Position numbers and translations under genes: made by a program. Of a stretch of 64,000 nt of DNA, positions 27,734-36,406 are shown one piece after another. The stretch is taken from the NCBI RefSeq assembly GCF_016909015.1, contig NZ_JAFBFA010000022.1, positions 25,395 to 89,394 on the forward strand, read 5' to 3'. Below the pieces are notes generated by a model, which worked only from the letters and a program-made list of their open reading frames with translations, searched no databases and was not told the origin of the DNA. Source of the stretch: Gracilibacillus alcaliphilus (GTDB lineage Bacteria; Bacillota; Bacilli; Bacillales; Amphibacillaceae). The stretch's first letter is position 1; every line of letters begins with the position of its first letter.

Positions 27734-28277
27734 TCACTCTTACCTCCTTCCAACATGTGAACGAAGTAGGGTATTGGTTTCTACCGTCCTTCCCTAGATC
27801 ACGTTGTGTTGTCATGATCATCTCTGGTACTATGACCCCCTCCGACTTCCTCTCAGTCCATCCACCATTTCACTTAACGCTTATAGGTTTCTGTTTTACT
27901 TCTTGTAGAAGTGACCGAGGAGGATATCCCCAGTTCCGTTTATCACTTTCTTAACATGTCGCTCTCCATACCCCGAGGGATTCTTCGGTGCTGATATACC
28001 AAGTTCTTTACACCTTCCATGGTCTTCGCTTATAAGACACAAGCTCGACTTCCCTTCTTCCTTTTAGAGGGTTGTAATTGACGAGGCTGCAAGATTCACT
28101 TGATGTTACAACCTGTTAAGTTGCTCGCACTCCGTAAAGAGTACTTTGTCACGAGGCTTCAACCTTAGGATTTCTCCACCAGTTGCCCGTCAGCTACCGA
28201 GCGTCTTGGCACTTACTCGGGTTGGACTTTCACCAACTAGCAATGAACGGCTTGCTGGGCACGCGACTTTAGAAAAA
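27214..28277 (-). mobile_element. Group II intron B, 5' half only, opposite strand
   Basis: On the minus strand, about 540 bases of structured intron RNA sequence (starting near GCGTGCCCAGCAAGCC at 28277, with GAGTAAGTGCC and CAACTGGTGGAGAAATCC segments) lead into a reverse transcriptase start. It is unlike intron A in sequence, so the two introns are different types. It is truncated at 27213 by the recombinase element. Confidence 0.75.
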
Positions 28278-28306
28278 GTCAGTTAATAAAACAGTTTAAT
28301 AGTAAC

Positions 28307-28426
28307 CGAAAAACAACAATTGATCATGAAACTATTGCTTCAGCATTGGATGGGAAAGTTGCAAAGGATATTTATAATAAAAGAATTCCTATCAATCAAT
28401 ATAAGAAGAAAGATTTCCTAATGTGA
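28307..28426 (+). pseudogene. C-terminal remnant of an unknown protein
   Basis: An open frame of about 40 codons (KTTIDHETIASALDGKVAKD, then IYNKRIPINQYKKKDFLM) with no start, cut off by intron B. It overlaps the next gene by four bases (GTGA), as in an operon. I do not recognise the family. Confidence 0.45.
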
Positions 28427-28671
28427 CAAAAGAAGATGCTGTAAACATGAGAAACGAGTTATTACAAATTGTAATTGATCAGCTAATTGATATGGAAAAA
28501 ATTAATCATGATGTATATCAATCTCTAATTTCTGGTGATTTAGATTATGGTTATGCCTACCCCCTTGAAATGAATGAAGATATAGATGGTTATCCCGTAG
28601 GATTTAAAAAGGATGCAAAAAATTATTTAAAAGATAGTATAAGGAAAGAACTTGTTAGACTTCGAGAATAA
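28423..28671 (+). CDS. Small acidic protein, unknown
   Basis: An 82-residue protein, mostly helical by composition, with LLQIVIDQLIDMEKINHDVY and a C-terminal KDSIRKELVRLRE. GTG start overlapping the upstream coding remnant, which suggests that the two were translated together before intron B cut the operon. No family recognised. Confidence 0.5.
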   Translation: MTKEDAVNMRNELLQIVIDQLIDMEKINHDVYQSLISGDLDYGYAYPLEMNEDIDGYPVGFKKDAKNYLKDSIRKELVRLRE

Positions 28672-29046
28672 TAAGTAAAGTTAAAATATAGTGAACTTGG
28701 AACAGTGCAAATATATACTGTGTTGGGATAGAAGGGAGTTGTCCGTTAGGTTTTTTCCTTTTCAGCTCCCCTAATTATAATCTCCTAATTCGTCTGTAAA
28801 GTGGAGACGAATTATCGATTATGTAAAGGGTCTTCGTTCTTCGGATGTTATGAGTCAGCCAAGTAGGATAAGGGTGCGTAAGAAAGCAATTAACGCTTTT
28901 AACGCACCCTAATTCATTGGGCTTCCCCAAAACATATACGAATCACTTGATAGTTTTGCTACTTACGCCACTTGACATTAATCGATGCGAAGATTCTCTA
29001 TATGGTGACCAAAAAGGTCAAAAAAATTATAGAGAGGTTGATCTAA
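28672..29046. other. Intergenic stretch with a strong hairpin
   Basis: No gene. A stem AGGGTGCGT / ACGCACCCT extended by AAGAAAGC / GCTTTT stands at 28869-28911 without a T tract, so it is not a standard terminator. An RNA or DNA regulatory role before the RadC-like gene is possible. Confidence 0.5.
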
Positions 29047-29487
29047 ATGGAAACCATTTTAGAAGTAGTTCGCATTGAACAAATTATTCGAGAGGCAGAA
29101 GAAGGTGTTGATTACATTATTCGTAGTCCAGAAGACGGAGCAAAGATAGCATCTCGCTTTATTGGTCGTGATGATCGTGAAGTGTTTTTTGTTATGTGTT
29201 TAAATACGAAAAATAATGTTATCGCAGTTCATCGTTGTCATGTAGGTTCGTTAAATTCCTCACTCGTTCATCCACGTGAGGTGTTTAAATCAGCGATACT
29301 TAATAACGCAGCAAGTGTAGTTGCAGTTCAGCATCCAAGTGGCGACATTAAACCGTCTATGGAAGACGTTAAAGTTACAAGAAGATTAGTCGAGGCGGGA
29401 AAGTTACTAGGCATCGAAGTTCTTGACCACTTAGTCGTAAATAGTGATAACAGTTTTACAAGCCTGAAAGAAAGAGGCTATATTTAA
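29047..29487 (+). CDS. RadC-like JAB/MPN protein
   Basis: A 146-residue protein covering only the JAB domain; the helix-hairpin-helix part of chromosomal RadC is absent, as is common for plasmid- and island-borne members. The metal motif is HxHPSGD...PSxED in the family; here it reads AVQHPSGDIKPSMEDV, so the first His is Val. Other conserved parts (VFKSAILNNAASVV, GIEVLDHLVV) are normal. Start ATG after GAGAGG. Loss of one zinc ligand may abolish any hydrolase activity. Confidence 0.85.
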   Translation: METILEVVRIEQIIREAEEGVDYIIRSPEDGAKIASRFIGRDDREVFFVMCLNTKNNVIAVHRCHVGSLNSSLVHPREVFKSAILNNAASVVAVQHPSGDIKPSMEDVKVTRRLVEAGKLLGIEVLDHLVVNSDNSFTSLKERGYI

Positions 29488-29511
29488 AAGGGAGAAACAA
29501 CTCCTTTTTTT
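29486..29511 (+). terminator. Terminator between convergent genes
   Basis: AAAAGGGAG / CTCCTTTTTT hairpin with T tract after the RadC-like gene; it may also serve the gene on the other strand. Confidence 0.6.
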
Positions 29512-30213
29512 AAATTGAACACCCGTCAGGACCACAAACATCACCATCTGAACCAAAACTTTTCAGCGTAGGCTTACTCCCTTCTTCTTCAGCAATCTGC
29601 TTTAATGCATTTTCAAAGACTTCTTGGGGCTGACCGCCTGAAATAGCATATTTACGGTTAATAACAAAGTATGGAACGCCAGTCATTTGTAATTTAGATG
29701 CTTCCATTTTATCATTTTCAACTTCAGCTAAATATGCATTTTCATCTTCTACAATTTCTCGTACGGCATCTTCATCAAGACCGACTTCTTTTGCTAAGGT
29801 GATAAGTTGCTCATTGTCTGGAAGAAATATAATTTCGGTAAATACCGCATAAAATATACGTTCCTGATATTCCTGTGCTTTACCGATTTCTTGCGCGTAC
29901 TTTGCGACACGGTGTGCGTTCAATGTATTTTGCCACATCATGTTGTCATAACGATAGTCAAGTCCTAAGCCCTTTGAGTTGTACTTTCTACCATTTGGTG
30001 AACCTGAGCTGCAGGCTGTCCTGTTCGTTTACTTAATGCTTCTAATGTAGTTATTGTTGGGGTAGTCGGTCCATCAGGAACTAATTCATATGCTTTGTAA
30101 GTAATCTCTACATGACTTTTTAGTCCAGTAGCTTCTAAAGTATTTTCCAGTTCGCGTTTAGCGATATAACAAAATTGACATACATAATCTGTCCAAGCTT
30201 CAATCTTAATCAT
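29510..30213 (-). pseudogene. DsbA-family (FrnE-type) oxidoreductase, frameshifted
   Basis: The first 82 codons (30213-29965) carry the thioredoxin-like start and active site TDYVCQFCYIAKRELE; the rest (from about 29980 to 29510) is in another frame and runs [42 protein letters not shown] to a C-terminal CGPDGCSI. The junction CAAAGGGCTTAGG looks like loss of one AAGGGCT copy from a tandem 7-bp repeat, because restoring it gives the family's QRAKGLGLDY. The protein would be about 237 residues. Confidence 0.85.
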
Positions 30214-30247
30214 TTCTAATTCCTCCTTACAATATTCAAAAACAGTG

Positions 30248-30277
30248 AGAGGAGAAAAGGCAATGCTCTTCTCCTCC
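30248..30277. terminator. Hairpin between the FMN reductase and FrnE genes
   Basis: GAGGAGAA / TTCTCCTC stem, extended imperfectly. It lies just after the FMN reductase stop on the minus strand. No long T tract, so efficiency is uncertain. Confidence 0.5.
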
Positions 30278-30283
30278 TAAAGA

Positions 30284-30844
30284 TTAATTTCTGATTGTTT
30301 TCAATGCAGTAGACCAAGCTACAACTTCGCCCAACATTGTATTTATGGTATCTTCATGAAATGGTGCTGGATTAAATGTTCTCATGTCTTCAAAATCAGT
30401 AAAAAGACTTAACCCCGGTTGAGTTCCAACTACCGCAACTTTTGGAACAGATAGTATTGATCGTAAGTTATTCGCTGCAGTCACACCAAGTGTAGAACCA
30501 TAGCCAACAATTCCAGCAGCTTTATTATTCCACTCAGGGTATAAATAATCGATAGCGTCTTTCAGTCCTGAAGTAACGCCTTTATTATACTCTGCTGTAA
30601 CAAATACAAACCCATCCAGTTCGCTGATTTTCTCTGACCAAACTTTAGCTTCTGGAGCTTGATAATCAGTTGACAAAATGGCAGGGACAGGCTCGTTGAA
30701 TTGTGGTAAATTGTATTTTTTAATGTCCACTAATTCATATTCAGCATCTGTTCTTTTGTCGGCAATGGATTTAACCCATTCAGCAACTTGAATATTTACT
30801 CTTGCATCTCTTGTACTTCCTGTAATAATACCAATTTTAACCAT
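30284..30844 (-). CDS. NADPH-dependent FMN reductase family protein
   Basis: A 186-residue flavodoxin-like protein: the FMN phosphate loop ITGSTRDARVN, the conserved TAEYNKGVTSGLKDAIDYL and GYGSTLGVTAANNLR. Such proteins reduce FMN, azo dyes or quinones. It lies divergent from a TetR gene and 70 nt upstream of the FrnE gene; the three probably form one stress module. Ribosome binding site AGGAGGAAT just before the ATG. Confidence 0.88.
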   Translation of the reverse strand: MVKIGIITGSTRDARVNIQVAEWVKSIADKRTDAEYELVDIKKYNLPQFNEPVPAILSTDYQAPEAKVWSEKISELDGFVFVTAEYNKGVTSGLKDAIDYLYPEWNNKAAGIVGYGSTLGVTAANNLRSILSVPKVAVVGTQPGLSLFTDFEDMRTFNPAPFHEDTINTMLGEVVAWSTALKTIRN

Positions 30845-31023
30845 TTTATTCCTCCTAATGTTGTGTGCTAAAAATGTGCTTTATAAGCAATATTTATAAG
30901 TTAAGTATTTGCTTACAATTGAATTGTATAACATAATAAAAATAAGCAACACCAATAATTTCTTCAATCTGTTGGTTATACGACACATTGAAGAAACTGT
31001 ATAAAAAGTAGGAGTGAATTTTT
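30845..31023. promoter_or_regulatory. Divergent promoter region of the FMN reductase and TetR genes
   Basis: Nearly 180 bases of AT-rich DNA between divergent genes. Inverted segments such as CAATTGAATTG (30917-30927 region) could be operators but none is a clear long palindrome. TetR control of both directions is expected from the layout. Confidence 0.45.
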
Positions 31024-31596
31024 ATGACACAATCAAACACAGATCCCCGAGTTCTTCGTACACGTAAATTAATCATGGACTCATTTACTAATCTCTCCGA
31101 TAAAAAGGAATTTACCGATATTACAGTAAAGGATATTACGACGGAAGCGATGATTAATCGTGCGACTTTTTATTATCATTTTGAGGATAAGTATGATTTG
31201 TTAGACAAGGCGTTACCGGAAGTGCTAATGGTTAATTTAAGTTCTAATATGTATGAGGAAAGCGAATTTAATGAAGAAACAATTATTAGTATTTTCTTAG
31301 CTACAACGCGGTTTCAAGAATCTTTGTCAAACCGTTGTAAAAGTGGATATGAAGAAAAAATTGCTCGCTTTGTTAGAGAACAGCTTGAAATCATTCTTTA
31401 TAAAATGTTATTAAAACAGCGCAAAAACAAAGATAAACAAACCCTGAAGGTTATTGCTGTTATATTAAGCTGGGGAATTTATGGAGCTTCCGAAGATTGG
31501 AAAAGAAATAATGAGAAGCTGTCACCAGAAGAATTTATCAAATTAGCAATACCTTATATCATGTCTGGGATTGATGTTTATTCTAAATCAACTTAA
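31024..31596 (+). CDS. TetR/AcrR-family regulator
   Basis: A 190-residue protein with the TetR helix-turn-helix at residues 25-60 (FTDITVKDITTEAMINRATFYYHFEDKYDLL, cited in parts: ITVKDITTEAMINRATFYYH). The C-terminal ligand domain is of the TetR_C type found with flavin and thiol stress genes. AGGAGTG precedes the ATG. It likely represses the divergent reductase and FrnE genes. Confidence 0.88.
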   Translation: MTQSNTDPRVLRTRKLIMDSFTNLSDKKEFTDITVKDITTEAMINRATFYYHFEDKYDLLDKALPEVLMVNLSSNMYEESEFNEETIISIFLATTRFQESLSNRCKSGYEEKIARFVREQLEIILYKMLLKQRKNKDKQTLKVIAVILSWGIYGASEDWKRNNEKLSPEEFIKLAIPYIMSGIDVYSKST

Positions 31597-31771
31597 AACT
31601 AATTTAGAATCGTATTAACAGAAAAAATGAGGTCTATGGATTTTTTAAATAGTTTTCTTCATCTGTTGGATAAACAACATATCTGCATTTCCATTGGTAT
31701 AAGAATCCATTTAATCCTGTTCCAATTAGGTTACATGGCAAATGGAAAATAGAAAAGGGGATCAAGTCAAG
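31597..31771. other. Spacer after the TetR gene
   Basis: No feature seen beyond the binding site AAAAGGGG for the next broken gene. Confidence 0.4.
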
Positions 31772-32002
31772 ATGATAAAACACTTACCTAAAGTAGACCT
31801 CTACTATGTATCAGATCCAATTTGTTCCCACTGTTGGGGATTGGAACCACAGCTCAATAAGTTTGTATCTCAATATGGTCACTACTTCAATTTTCACACC
31901 GTAATGGGAGGAATTTTAAAAACATGGGATGAATTCGTCGGTGGGAAGAGGGTACTTTTTAACCCTCTTTCCATACTAAAATCCGAATACCCTTTTATTT
32001 AA
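31772..32002 (+). pseudogene. SpxH/DsbA-like protein, N-terminal fragment
   Basis: About 60 codons match the start of the SpxH (YjbH)-type DsbA family: KVDLYYVSDPICSHCWGLEP with the CxHC-type active site, then FNFHTVMGGILKTWDEF. After that the frame runs into unrelated sequence and stops. Full-length members have about 280-300 residues. Whether it is a deletion scar or an insertion junction cannot be told here. Confidence 0.7.
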
Positions 32003-32100
32003 ATTAATTTATTTGAATTCGCCTAAAAATAGGAAGAACCAATAGCATTCTAATCATGAATAGTTTAGAATAAATAAGTATATAGGAAGGAGGACTCCAA

Positions 32101-32784
32101 ATGAATATGAACATCTTTATTATTGAAGACGACTCCCTGCTCTTAGAAGCATTAAATGAAGGGTTAAGCCAGTGGTCATACGAGGTAAGTAGCCCAAGTG
32201 ATTTTTCTCATGTAATGGAAGACTTTGTAGCGCATCGGCCTCACTTAGTCATGATTGATATACAGCTTCCTAAGTTTGATGGGTTTCATTGGTGTAGAGA
32301 AATACGTGCAGTGTCCAAAGTTCCCATTATTTTTCTTTCATCAAGAGATCATCCGATGGATATGGTGATGGCCATGAACTTAGGGGCGGACGATTATGTT
32401 CAGAAACCATTTCATATGGATGTCCTTCTCGCCAAGGTTCAGGCAATTCTTCGTCGAACCTATACGTATGAAGAAGCATCCTCCGATGTCATTGAATGGA
32501 ATCAAGCCATTATTGACTTAAAAAGTGGCGGGATTTATAAGGACGGGCAAACCATTGAACTTACAAAAAATGAATTTTTTATTCTCTCGGTACTAGTCAA
32601 ATCAAATAATGAAATTATCTCGCGTCATGAATTGATGAAAATGCTCTGGGATGATGATCAATTTATTAATGATAATACGCTGACAGCCAACATCACAAGA
32701 TTACGACAAAAGCTCTCCTCTCTTAATTTAGCCAATGGAATTGTGACGAAAAAAGGGCTCGGGTATATGGCCGTTACACTATAG
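32101..32784 (+). CDS. OmpR-type response regulator of a Bce/Yxd-like system
   Basis: A 227-residue regulator: receiver with IIEDDSLLLEALNE, phospho-Asp in MIDIQLPKFDG, and conserved GADDYVQKPF; winged-helix output with LTKNEFFILSVLVKSNN and LTANITRLRQKL. Most like BceR/YxdJ regulators that respond to cell-wall-active peptides. The kinase follows after 11 nt; the ABC transporter that normally follows is 2.8 kb away. Start ATG after GGAAGGAGG. Confidence 0.88.
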   Translation: MNMNIFIIEDDSLLLEALNEGLSQWSYEVSSPSDFSHVMEDFVAHRPHLVMIDIQLPKFDGFHWCREIRAVSKVPIIFLSSRDHPMDMVMAMNLGADDYVQKPFHMDVLLAKVQAILRRTYTYEEASSDVIEWNQAIIDLKSGGIYKDGQTIELTKNEFFILSVLVKSNNEIISRHELMKMLWDDDQFINDNTLTANITRLRQKLSSLNLANGIVTKKGLGYMAVTL

Positions 32785-32795
32785 GAGGGTCCAAA

Positions 32796-33833
32796 TTGTT
32801 TATCGCTTATCTCGTTTATAAAAAGAGTTGGATTGCCCTAATGGGGTTACTCCTTCTACTTACCAACGCTTTAATTCTATTTGATGCGGGCATTCGTGTG
32901 GAGCCCTACTCAATCATTTATTTAAATGGGTTGTTTCTAACAACCTGTGTTGTTTTTTTTATTTGGAGATACAAAAAAGAAACCGCCTATTATAAATCCC
33001 TGCTTACGCTTTTTAACGATCTGGGCGATGACTGGTTTGAAAGAATTCCTTCTCCTCATAGCCGTTTTCCGGACAGCATTGTGTATACACTTTTACAAAC
33101 AATTTATGAGTATGAGAAAAACAAACGTCGTGAGGATCACTCCTCTCAACAAATGGACCATAATGATCTTGCATCATGGGTTCATGAAATGAAAACGCCC
33201 CTTACAGCGATGAAGATAACCATTGATGCTCACCGTTCTAATGAGTTAGCTCAAAAGCTAAATGCGCCCTGGTTGAGGATGCACTTATTAATTGACCGAC
33301 AGCTTTATATTTCGCGATTAGCTAATTTAGACTCAGACTTACTCCCAGAAAAGCAGGAAGTGCAAGATTTGATAAGAGAAGAGGTTCGTAAGCTATCAAC
33401 ATGGTGTATGGAAAAAAATATATCTATTGATTTGACGGGGAACACCGCGTCTACCGTGTACACTGATAAAAAGTGGTGCGGGTTTGTGATCAGACAGCTT
33501 TTAACGAATGCGATTAAGTACAGTCCAACAGATGGAAATATATTCATTCACATTGGCCTCCATGAAAATGAATCCGTCATCTTAACAATTAAAGATGAAG
33601 GGCCTGGCATTCAAGCACATGACCTGCCACGCATATTTGATAAAGGCTTTACTGGAGAAAATGGGAGGGTTCAGCACTCAGCGACGGGCATGGGACTTTA
33701 TCTTGCAAAAAAAATAAGCGTGAAGTTACACATTCGACTTGAAGTTGCTTCGGTCGCCAGCGAAGGTACATCGATTCAAATGATATTCTCTAGTGATAAC
33801 CCATTTGAGCGGATGAGACGATCATTACTTTGA
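32796..33833 (+). CDS. Intramembrane-sensing histidine kinase of a Bce/Yxd-like system
   Basis: A 345-residue kinase with two membrane helices near the N-terminus and almost no extracellular loop (IALMGLLLLLTNALILFDAG; IIYLNGLFLTTCVVFFIW), the mark of BceS-like kinases. Phospho-His in LASWVHEMKTPLTAMK, ATPase boxes LLTNAIKYSP, DEGPGIQ and GMGLYLAKK. These kinases sense through their partner ABC permease. TTG start after GGAGGG. It would work with the transporter at 36675-39373. Confidence 0.88.
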   Translation: MFIAYLVYKKSWIALMGLLLLLTNALILFDAGIRVEPYSIIYLNGLFLTTCVVFFIWRYKKETAYYKSLLTLFNDLGDDWFERIPSPHSRFPDSIVYTLLQTIYEYEKNKRREDHSSQQMDHNDLASWVHEMKTPLTAMKITIDAHRSNELAQKLNAPWLRMHLLIDRQLYISRLANLDSDLLPEKQEVQDLIREEVRKLSTWCMEKNISIDLTGNTASTVYTDKKWCGFVIRQLLTNAIKYSPTDGNIFIHIGLHENESVILTIKDEGPGIQAHDLPRIFDKGFTGENGRVQHSATGMGLYLAKKISVKLHIRLEVASVASEGTSIQMIFSSDNPFERMRRSLL

Positions 33834-34156
33834 AAATAGGCATTAATGAAGTAGTTAGGATATTTAAAACCTGACTGCTTTTTTTGTGGCCATGCATGGC
33901 AATTAGCTAGGTGAGGAAAGCCCAGTATGGGGTCTGTAGTTACCAACCGCTAGCCAAGGGCAAGGGTATCCATCGTGAGGTGAAATCTGAAGGAAGCTGG
34001 ATCACTCTGAAAAAGTTAAATATACTATAATAATAAGAGGATAGTTAGTTTAATATAATAGCTAATCTTTTTCTATGCATACTAGAATTATATAATATAC
34101 TTTTAAATTTTAGTCTCATATGTTTAGTTTATGATTCTATATTGATGGAGGTTGTT
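33834..34156. other. Spacer with a group II intron fragment
   Basis: At about 33892-34012 the sequence AGCTAGGTGAGGAAAGCCCA, followed by GGGCAAGGGTATCCATCGTG and GTGAAATCTGAAGGAAGC, is typical of the 5' domain I of a Firmicutes group II intron of a third type. No reverse transcriptase follows. The rest is AT-rich. Confidence 0.6.
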
Positions 34157-34345
34157 ATGATAGTACAGGAAGTGTTACTTGATGATAATAAAAAAGATAC
34201 ATGCTTCTTGATGAAGGAGGCATACCAGTAGTCCCAGTAATGAGATATTTAAAATATCTAGATACGACATGGAATGTAGTAATACTCAAAAAATGTATTG
34301 TTATGCTTTAAATGGGGTATTTTCGGTATGTTTACAAGGAGCATT
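34157..34345 (+). pseudogene. Integrase N-terminal fragment with several frameshifts
   Basis: Pieces in three frames read MIVQEVLLDDNKK, then YMLLDEGGIPVVPVMRYLKY with LDTT, then NTQKMYCYALNGVFSVCLQG. Joined, they resemble the N-terminal SAM-like domain of Tn554-type and related tyrosine integrases. GATGGAGG precedes the ATG. No catalytic domain is present. Confidence 0.6.
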
Positions 34346-34460
34346 TTTTCCATTCAACAATCGGGTGTCATTCTTGAATAAGGATTGAGATTGACGTCAG
34401 ACTCCTATACAATGGCCTTGTGTAGTTCTTTATTTTAGTTTTGCGCTGATTGAATTATAA

Positions 34461-34491
34461 AAAAGAGCGAACACTTTTTAATTGTTCGCTC
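34461..34491 (-). terminator. Terminator of the aldo/keto reductase gene
   Basis: GAGCGAACA / TGTTCGCTC, nine-bp perfect stem, followed on the minus strand by TTTTTTATAA. It lies 17 bases after the reductase stop. Confidence 0.85.
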
Positions 34492-34507
34492 CTAAGCATC
34501 GTTGTAT

Positions 34508-35479
34508 TTAAACCAAAGCATGCGGTACATAAGGTTCTTCTAAACTCTTGATTTCTTCAGATGTCAAGTTGATTGTTAGCGCTGACTCCGCATCCACGAG
34601 ATGGCTTATCTTGGTAGCCCCAATAATCGGTGAAGTAACCTCTTCCTTTTGTAAAAGCCATGCAAGTGCGACCTGTGCTCGTGGAATACCACGGTTCGCA
34701 GCAACCTCTGCCACTTTTTCCGCCACTTCCCGATCAACTTCTTTGGTCTTGGTAAACAGAGCCTTTGCTACTTGGTCATTCATTGATCGGGAGGTCTGCT
34801 CATTCCAATCTCGGGTCAATCGGCCTGCAGCAAATGGTAAATATGGCGTAACGCCAACCCCATCATCCTTACAAAAAGGCAGCATCTCTCTTTCTTCCTC
34901 TCTATAAAGCAAGTTAAGTCTATTTTCCATGGAAATGAAACGAGTCCAACCGTTGAGTTCTGCCACATGTTGAGCTTTTGCGAACTGCCAAGCCGACATG
35001 GACGATGCTCCGATATACCTTACCTTGCCTGCCTTAACTAGATCATGAAGTGCCTCCATCGTTTCTTCAATTGGTGTATTAGGATCCCAACGATGGATCT
35101 GGTACAAATCGATGTAGTCAGTACCCAAGCGTCTTAGGCTATTTTCAACCTCCGTCATGATAACTTTACGGGAAAGCCCCATTGCGTTGGGACCTTTACG
35201 CATCGGGACGAATACTTTTGTAGCAATGACAACTTCGTCTCGGTTAGCGAAGTCCTTTAATGCTCTTCCAAGAATTTCTTCACTTGTGCCGTCAGAATAC
35301 ATATTAGCGGTACTGAAAAAGTTTATGCCTAATTCAAGGGCCTTTTTTATGATTGGTCTGCTCTTTTCTTCATTTAGTGACCATGGCGCATTTCCTCGCT
35401 CTGGTACGCCGAAGCTCATGGTTCCAAGACATAACTCTGAAACTTCCAAACCAGAATTTCCAAGTTTTTTATATTTCAT
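34508..35479 (-). CDS. Aldo/keto reductase
   Basis: A 323-residue TIM-barrel NADPH-dependent reductase. The catalytic tetrad is present: Asp/Tyr in FFSTANMYSDGTSEEILG, Lys in VIATKVF and His in YQIHRWDPNTP; the cofactor site PIIGATKISHL is normal. Substrate unknown; YajO/YakC-like general carbonyl reduction is likely. Divergent from a MarR gene with shared operators, and inserted with it into the Yxd-like operon. Confidence 0.9.
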   Translation of the reverse strand: MKYKKLGNSGLEVSELCLGTMSFGVPERGNAPWSLNEEKSRPIIKKALELGINFFSTANMYSDGTSEEILGRALKDFANRDEVVIATKVFVPMRKGPNAMGLSRKVIMTEVENSLRRLGTDYIDLYQIHRWDPNTPIEETMEALHDLVKAGKVRYIGASSMSAWQFAKAQHVAELNGWTRFISMENRLNLLYREEEREMLPFCKDDGVGVTPYLPFAAGRLTRDWNEQTSRSMNDQVAKALFTKTKEVDREVAEKVAEVAANRGIPRAQVALAWLLQKEEVTSPIIGATKISHLVDAESALTINLTSEEIKSLEEPYVPHALV

Positions 35480-35610
35480 TTTTATAATACACTCCTTCTG
35501 TAATAGATCAAAAATTTAATGATATTTTTATAAAAATTACTCGTTATACTCTCCTTTCTGAGTTCAACTTTTGTCGTTACAGACAATATATCCTTCATGC
35601 ATATCGATTA

Positions 35611-35664
35611 GGTTGACATGTCAACCATAAATATACACTACTAGACTTTGGTTGACATGTCAAC
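35611..35664. promoter_or_regulatory. Two palindromic operators for the MarR protein
   Basis: GGTTGACATGTCAACC at 35611-35626 and GTTGACATGTCAAC at 35651-35664, centres 39 bp apart, in the divergent promoter region. Each contains TTGACA, a perfect -35 hexamer on both strands, so a bound MarR dimer would block both promoters. Confidence 0.85.
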
Positions 35665-35681
35665 TGTGATATACTACATTT

Positions 35682-36152
35682 ATGAATAAAAAAATGATAA
35701 GTGAAGAAGAAATGCAAATATGGCATATTTGGAAAAGCTCTTATAAGAACATTTTTGGACGCGTAGTAAAAGACATGTCTGAGCAAACCGGGCTATCGGA
35801 GGGTGACTTCGGTATATTGGACCGGTTAGATCTTTATGGAAAAGGCAAGCTACGCCAACAAGAATTAGCAGTCTCAATGGATTGGACGAAGAGTCGGTTG
35901 TCCCACCATTTAACACGGATGGAAAAACGCGGACTTGTTTCAAGAGAACCATTAGAAACTGAACGAGGCGTTCAGGTCATTATCACCTCTTTTGGGAAAA
36001 CAACATTAGATGATGCACGGCCCGTAGTTTCAATGGCAATACGCAAACATTTCTTAGATTTTTTAACTGAACAAGACATTGAATCGATTACTAAATTGGC
36101 GGAAAGAACAAAGACAAATTCTTCATCGCCTTGTAAAAATTCACCATCTTAA
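35682..36152 (+). CDS. MarR-family regulator
   Basis: A 156-residue winged-helix protein: LRQQELAVSMDWTKSRLSHH forms the recognition region and the wing follows in RMEKRGLVSREPLETERGVQ (cited in part). It should bind the two palindromes upstream and control itself and the divergent aldo/keto reductase. No strong ribosome binding site; translation starts about ten bases after the possible -10, so the mRNA may be nearly leaderless. Confidence 0.88.
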   Translation: MNKKMISEEEMQIWHIWKSSYKNIFGRVVKDMSEQTGLSEGDFGILDRLDLYGKGKLRQQELAVSMDWTKSRLSHHLTRMEKRGLVSREPLETERGVQVIITSFGKTTLDDARPVVSMAIRKHFLDFLTEQDIESITKLAERTKTNSSSPCKNSPS

Positions 36153-36296
36153 TTGCAATTTTTGATGTTATTCAAGAACATTATCATAGGAGGCGAAATC
36201 TTTTTACAATCAAGTGGAAATCAGAAGTATGTTAGAATCGAAAATGTCATACTTATTGTACAAATTTGACTGATTTTCCATTAAAAGCAGTCTTCC

Positions 36297-36355
36297 GCAA
36301 GCGGGCGCGATTGTTGAGCAACATAGGTAGAAAATAATCAAATATTTTATAAACC
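36297..36355 (-). repeat. Partial Tn7-like left end, inner site only
   Basis: Shares the GCGCGATTGTTG, AGCAACATAG and TTTTATAAA blocks with the two full left ends at 14031 and 59901, but lacks the middle and terminal sites. Read as a scar of an earlier insertion. Confidence 0.6.
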
Positions 36356-36362
36356 AACAGTA

Positions 36363-36406
36363 AAAGAGTGATATATATTGTACATGTACAATAGGTATCA
36401 CTCTTT
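36363..36406. terminator. Long hairpin, possible terminator
   Basis: Outer 11-bp stem and inner 16-bp palindrome. The outer stem ends in CTCTTTAATTTTTAT, so it could stop transcription in the forward direction. Confidence 0.5.
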
